From: Microbacterium sp. CBA3102
GTDB taxonomy: Bacteria; Actinomycetota; Actinomycetes; Actinomycetales; Microbacteriaceae
Length of the DNA stretch: 64,000 nucleotides
Direction of reading: 5' to 3'
Assembly: GCF_007954505.1 (NCBI RefSeq)
Contig: NZ_CP042412.1
Span: 3,658,001-3,722,000, forward strand
The position numbers and the translations under genes are program-made. Below the pieces are notes generated by a model that saw only the letters and a program-made list of their open reading frames with translations, was not told the DNA's origin and ran no database searches. Below are positions 62,201 to 64,000 of the stretch, in pieces. The first letter of the stretch is position 1. Every line of letters starts with the position of its first letter.

Positions 62201-63131
62201 CCCTCCCCGATCCGGGAGCTCCGGTGGAGGTCGCGGGCCCGAACGCGTCGCCGCGGCTCCGGTCGAGCAGACCGGCCTCACGGGGTGGACCTTCGGAGAC
62301 CTGCCCGAGGTGCTCGACACCCGGGTCGCCGGCGGTGTCGTGCGCGGCTATCCCGCCATCGTGGACCAGGGCAAGAGCGTGTCGGTGCGGGTCGAGTCGA
62401 CCCCGGAGGCCGCTGCCGCCTCCACCCGCGACGGCGTGCTGCGCCTGGTGCTGCTCGGTGTGCCCTCCCCCTCCTCGTATGTGCAGGAGCACCTCACGAG
62501 TCAGGAGAAGCTGGCACTCGCCGCCTCGCCGTACCCGTCCGCCGCCGCTCTCATCGAGGACTGCCGGGCGGCCGTCGCCCGCAAGGCCATCGAGCGTGTC
62601 GTGCCGGAAGGGATCGTGCGCAACGAGGCGGACTTCGCGACGGTGCGCGACGCGGTCTCGGCCACGCTCGTCGATGATCTCTTCGCGTGCGTCTCGCTGG
62701 TCGCACGCATCCTCACCCGATCCCGCGACGTCGAACGCGGCATCAAGTCCCAGAATTCGCTCGCGCTGCTCGGACCGCTCAACGACATCCGCACCCAGCT
62801 GAGCGGCCTTCTGCATGCCGGCTTCGTCTCCGCCGCCGGTGTCGACCGTCTCGCACAGTTCCCCCGCTACCTGGAGGGGATGCTCGACCGCCTGAAGACC
62901 CTCGCCAGCGAGCCGGGCAAGGACCGCGCCCGCATGACCGAGTACGAGCGCATGGCGAACGCGTTCGAGGACGCCGGGGGCACGATTCCCCTCCGCCGCG
63001 ACGCGACGCCTTCGCTCGTCGAGGTGCGCTGGCTGCTGGAGGAGTACCGCGTGAGTGTGTTCGCGCAGCGCCTGGGTACCGCCCAGCCGGTGTCGCCGCA
63101 GCGCATCATGAAGGCGCTCTCGGGTCGCTGA
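59214..63131 (+). CDS. hrpA: ATP-dependent RNA helicase HrpA
   Basis: 1305-aa DEAH-box helicase. Walker A GATGSGKTTQ (35-44), TQPRRLAARTIAERV, DEAH box IIIDEAHERSL near 127-137, TSATID, then ATNVAETSLTVPGI and QRSGRAGRTSDGIAIRLY (motif VI). Winged-helix/ratchet, OB-fold and the long DUF3418 C-terminal domain are present, as in full-length HrpA, which acts on stalled ribosome-mRNA complexes in E. coli. ATG 59214 is 8 nt after TACGAT. The 3' end overlaps the convergent surface-protein gene by 26 nt. Confidence 0.95.
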   Translation: MSSPVISYPPELPVSAARAEIADAIRDHQVVIVAGATGSGKTTQLPKIALELGRERIAHTQPRRLAARTIAERVAEELQVELGTLVGYKVRFTDKVSDATRIALMTDGILLNEIHRDRLLTRYDTIIIDEAHERSLNVDFLLGYLSRILPERPDLKVVITSATIDPESFAKHFAAADGTPAPIIEVSGRTYPVEIRYRGPSEDPEEDDQAGDPEDEVSAIVSALRELDREAPGDVLVFLPGEAEIRDAADAVRGAYANDRAPTEVLPLFGRLSAADQHRVFERSRVPGVRRRVILATNVAETSLTVPGIKYVIDTGTARISRYSNRSKVQRLPIEAISQASANQRSGRAGRTSDGIAIRLYSEEDFDRRPEFTEPEILRTSLASVILQMLSLGFGDISAFPFLTPPDSRGVKAAFDLLTELGAVEPSRRDGSPHLTRTGREISRMPIDPRFARMLIEAGRTGSGGSVTRDVLAIVSGMTIQDVRERPEERREEADRQHARFVDPTSDFLTLLNLWNHLREQQRELGSSAFRRLCRSEHLNYVRVREWFDVHRQLRTLVKTPDRPRDETGTSDPDAIHRALLSGLLSQIGILDERTAPAGKSHSPAKEPKGRRIAEYRGARGIRFSIFPGSGLRKKSPRAVIAAEIVETSRTFARTVAAIDPAWAEPLAGDLAKRQVTEPHWSKDAGAAVAFEKVTLFGLEIIPRRRVQFARIDRAASRELFVRHALVEGEWDPARIDKRVSAFWRSNAELRKRLEKLEERERRRDILAGDEAVFRFYDERIPAEVFDVRSFESRWREAMATTPKLLVMRESDLIDDEERADQREFPTRWTQGDQVLGLAYRFEPGADDDGVSVVVPLPLLAQIEDRGFDWQVPGLRAELVTGLLRALPKAIRRHVVPAADWAEKFGAELIEEGPESHGGLPPRTLKEALARRIQPLANQLVSATDFDDERVPPHLRMNFRAVDERGRIVGSGRDLRALQTRLSDRARSSVARSIAAPPRSGSSGGGRGPERVAAAPVEQTGLTGWTFGDLPEVLDTRVAGGVVRGYPAIVDQGKSVSVRVESTPEAAAASTRDGVLRLVLLGVPSPSSYVQEHLTSQEKLALAASPYPSAAALIEDCRAAVARKAIERVVPEGIVRNEADFATVRDAVSATLVDDLFACVSLVARILTRSRDVERGIKSQNSLALLGPLNDIRTQLSGLLHAGFVSAAGVDRLAQFPRYLEGMLDRLKTLASEPGKDRARMTEYERMANAFEDAGGTIPLRRDATPSLVEVRWLLEEYRVSVFAQRLGTAQPVSPQRIMKALSGR

Positions 63132-64000
63132 CCCGCGGCGAGAACCGGTCGGGTCCCGCAGGTCCTCTTCCCGCCACCAGCAGCAGGCCGACGAGCAACA
63201 GGACGACTCCCAGCGGAAGCAACGGCTGGACCGCGGTGCCGCCCGTCGTGGGAAGTGTGCCGCCACCGCCCGCTGCCGGTGGCCGTACCTCGAACGTCGC
63301 ACGCACGGCACCGCTGTCCTCGCCCTCGAGGATGACGCTGTGAGTTCCCGGTTCGAGGTCCAGCGGCACCGTGAACTCGAACGCGATGTCCCCGCCGACC
63401 GAAGCGGTGAAACGACCGAGCTCGATCGGCGTCGATTCCAGAGTCGCGATGATGCTCTCCCCGGGGAGGAACCCCAGCCCCACGACTCCTTGTATTTCGC
63501 CGGCGATGCGCGAGTCGAAGGCGAGAGAGACGCGAGCGCCGCCCACGCGAACGAGCGTCGCGTCGGAGACGTTCCCGAACTCATCGGCGGCGGTCGCCGA
63601 CACGAGCGCGCCCAGCGCGAGCGGTTCGTCCGGTACGCACTCGAATCGGGAGTCCGCGCCCACGGTGCTGACACAGATCACGGTCCCGCCACTGTCCCGC
63701 ACCGTCACGGTGAGACCGGGGAGAGAGGTGCCGGAAACACGGCTTCCGTTCGTGGGGTCGAGCACCGGCGCGGGCGGCGGCGAAGCCACGACCGTCACGG
63801 TGACGGGGTCGGAGTCCGGAGAGGTGTTCCCTCCCGCGTCCGTCTGCACGGCGACCAGTGTCACGGAGCCGGACTCGAATGGCGTCGCGGGGAAGCACTG
63901 CCACCGTCCGTCCGTACCGACGATGGTCGTGCAGGTGTCGGTACCGTTGGCAGCCACCGTCACGGTCGCACCCGGCTCTCCGTCACCCTCTATCGCCGGA
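63106..64000 (-). CDS. Cell-wall-anchored surface protein with Ig-like repeats (5' end outside window)
   Basis: C-terminal 298 residues of a larger protein; the frame is open to the window edge. Two bacterial Ig-like modules (GATVTVAANGTDTC..., GLTVTVRDSGGTVIC...), each with a Cys pair, precede another beta-rich domain. The end is a sorting signal: LPTTGG, a hydrophobic helix (LLPLGVVLLLVGLLLVA), and a charged tail (RFSPRVSDPRAPS). Sortase anchoring to peptidoglycan is inferred. It overlaps the 3' end of hrpA. Adhesion or matrix function is possible. Confidence 0.85.
   Translation of the reverse strand, partial: PAIEGDGEPGATVTVAANGTDTCTTIVGTDGRWQCFPATPFESGSVTLVAVQTDAGGNTSPDSDPVTVTVVASPPPAPVLDPTNGSRVSGTSLPGLTVTVRDSGGTVICVSTVGADSRFECVPDEPLALGALVSATAADEFGNVSDATLVRVGGARVSLAFDSRIAGEIQGVVGLGFLPGESIIATLESTPIELGRFTASVGGDIAFEFTVPLDLEPGTHSVILEGEDSGAVRATFEVRPPAAGGGGTLPTTGGTAVQPLLPLGVVLLLVGLLLVAGRGPAGPDRFSPRVSDPRAPS

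Overview
This window looks like a chromosomal segment of a high-GC actinobacterium of the Microbacteriaceae, most likely Microbacterium-like. That is an inference from overall GC, the SdhCDAB layout, frequent GTG starts, TANNNT promoters abutting start codons, a CTC-type L25, a DUF222/HNH gene and the conserved tRNA-Gln–glmU–prs and metG–tatD / rsmA–ispE blocks. No rRNA, CRISPR array, prophage or recognisable transposase was seen. No stretch over 300 bases lacks a gene.

Layout. 1–2.4 kb: the start of a nucleoside/simple-sugar ABC operon (BMP lipoprotein, then an ATPase cut by the window edge). 2.5–7.4 kb: manC divergent from sdhCDAB. 7.4–13.5 kb: housekeeping genes (BrkB-like, exonuclease III, DUF4166, trpS, a small membrane protein, pth, rplY). 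13.4–16.8 kb: gluconate/pentose-phosphate genes (gntK, a D-2-hydroxyacid dehydrogenase, gnd). 16.8–20.4 kb: an FAD oxidase and a two-component system. 20.4–21.5 kb: an AbiEi/Vsr-like gene bracketed by two copies of a palindromic repeat. 21.5–24.5 kb: an FMN lipoprotein–ApbE–RnfD/FNR redox operon. 24.6–27.2 kb: prs, glmU, tRNA-Gln. 27.3–31.9 kb: GNAT, MarR, an RluA-type pseudouridine synthase with an apparent 5' frameshift, and metNIQ. 32–38 kb: antiporter, ABC-F ATPase, spermidine-synthase-like protein, DUF222/HNH protein. 38–43.4 kb: chvE–mmsA–mmsB sugar importer with a LacI regulator and matching operators. 43.4–52.8 kb: ispE, an aldo/keto reductase, rsmA, an MFS transporter, a third repeat copy, tatD, metG, a membrane molybdopterin oxidoreductase, rsmI. 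52.8–64 kb: a protein O-mannosyltransferase, small and redox genes, a membrane acyltransferase, hrpA, and the 3' end of a sortase-type surface protein.

The parts that stand out are: a family of intergenic palindromes built on GTCGGGAG boxes repeating every 19 nt, two of which flank the AbiEi/Vsr-like gene while the third marks a synteny break; a three-gene extracytosolic flavin electron-transfer operon; a near-constant 6-nt spacing between a -10 box and the start codon at about twenty genes (leaderless transcription); and glmU starting one base after tRNA-Gln.
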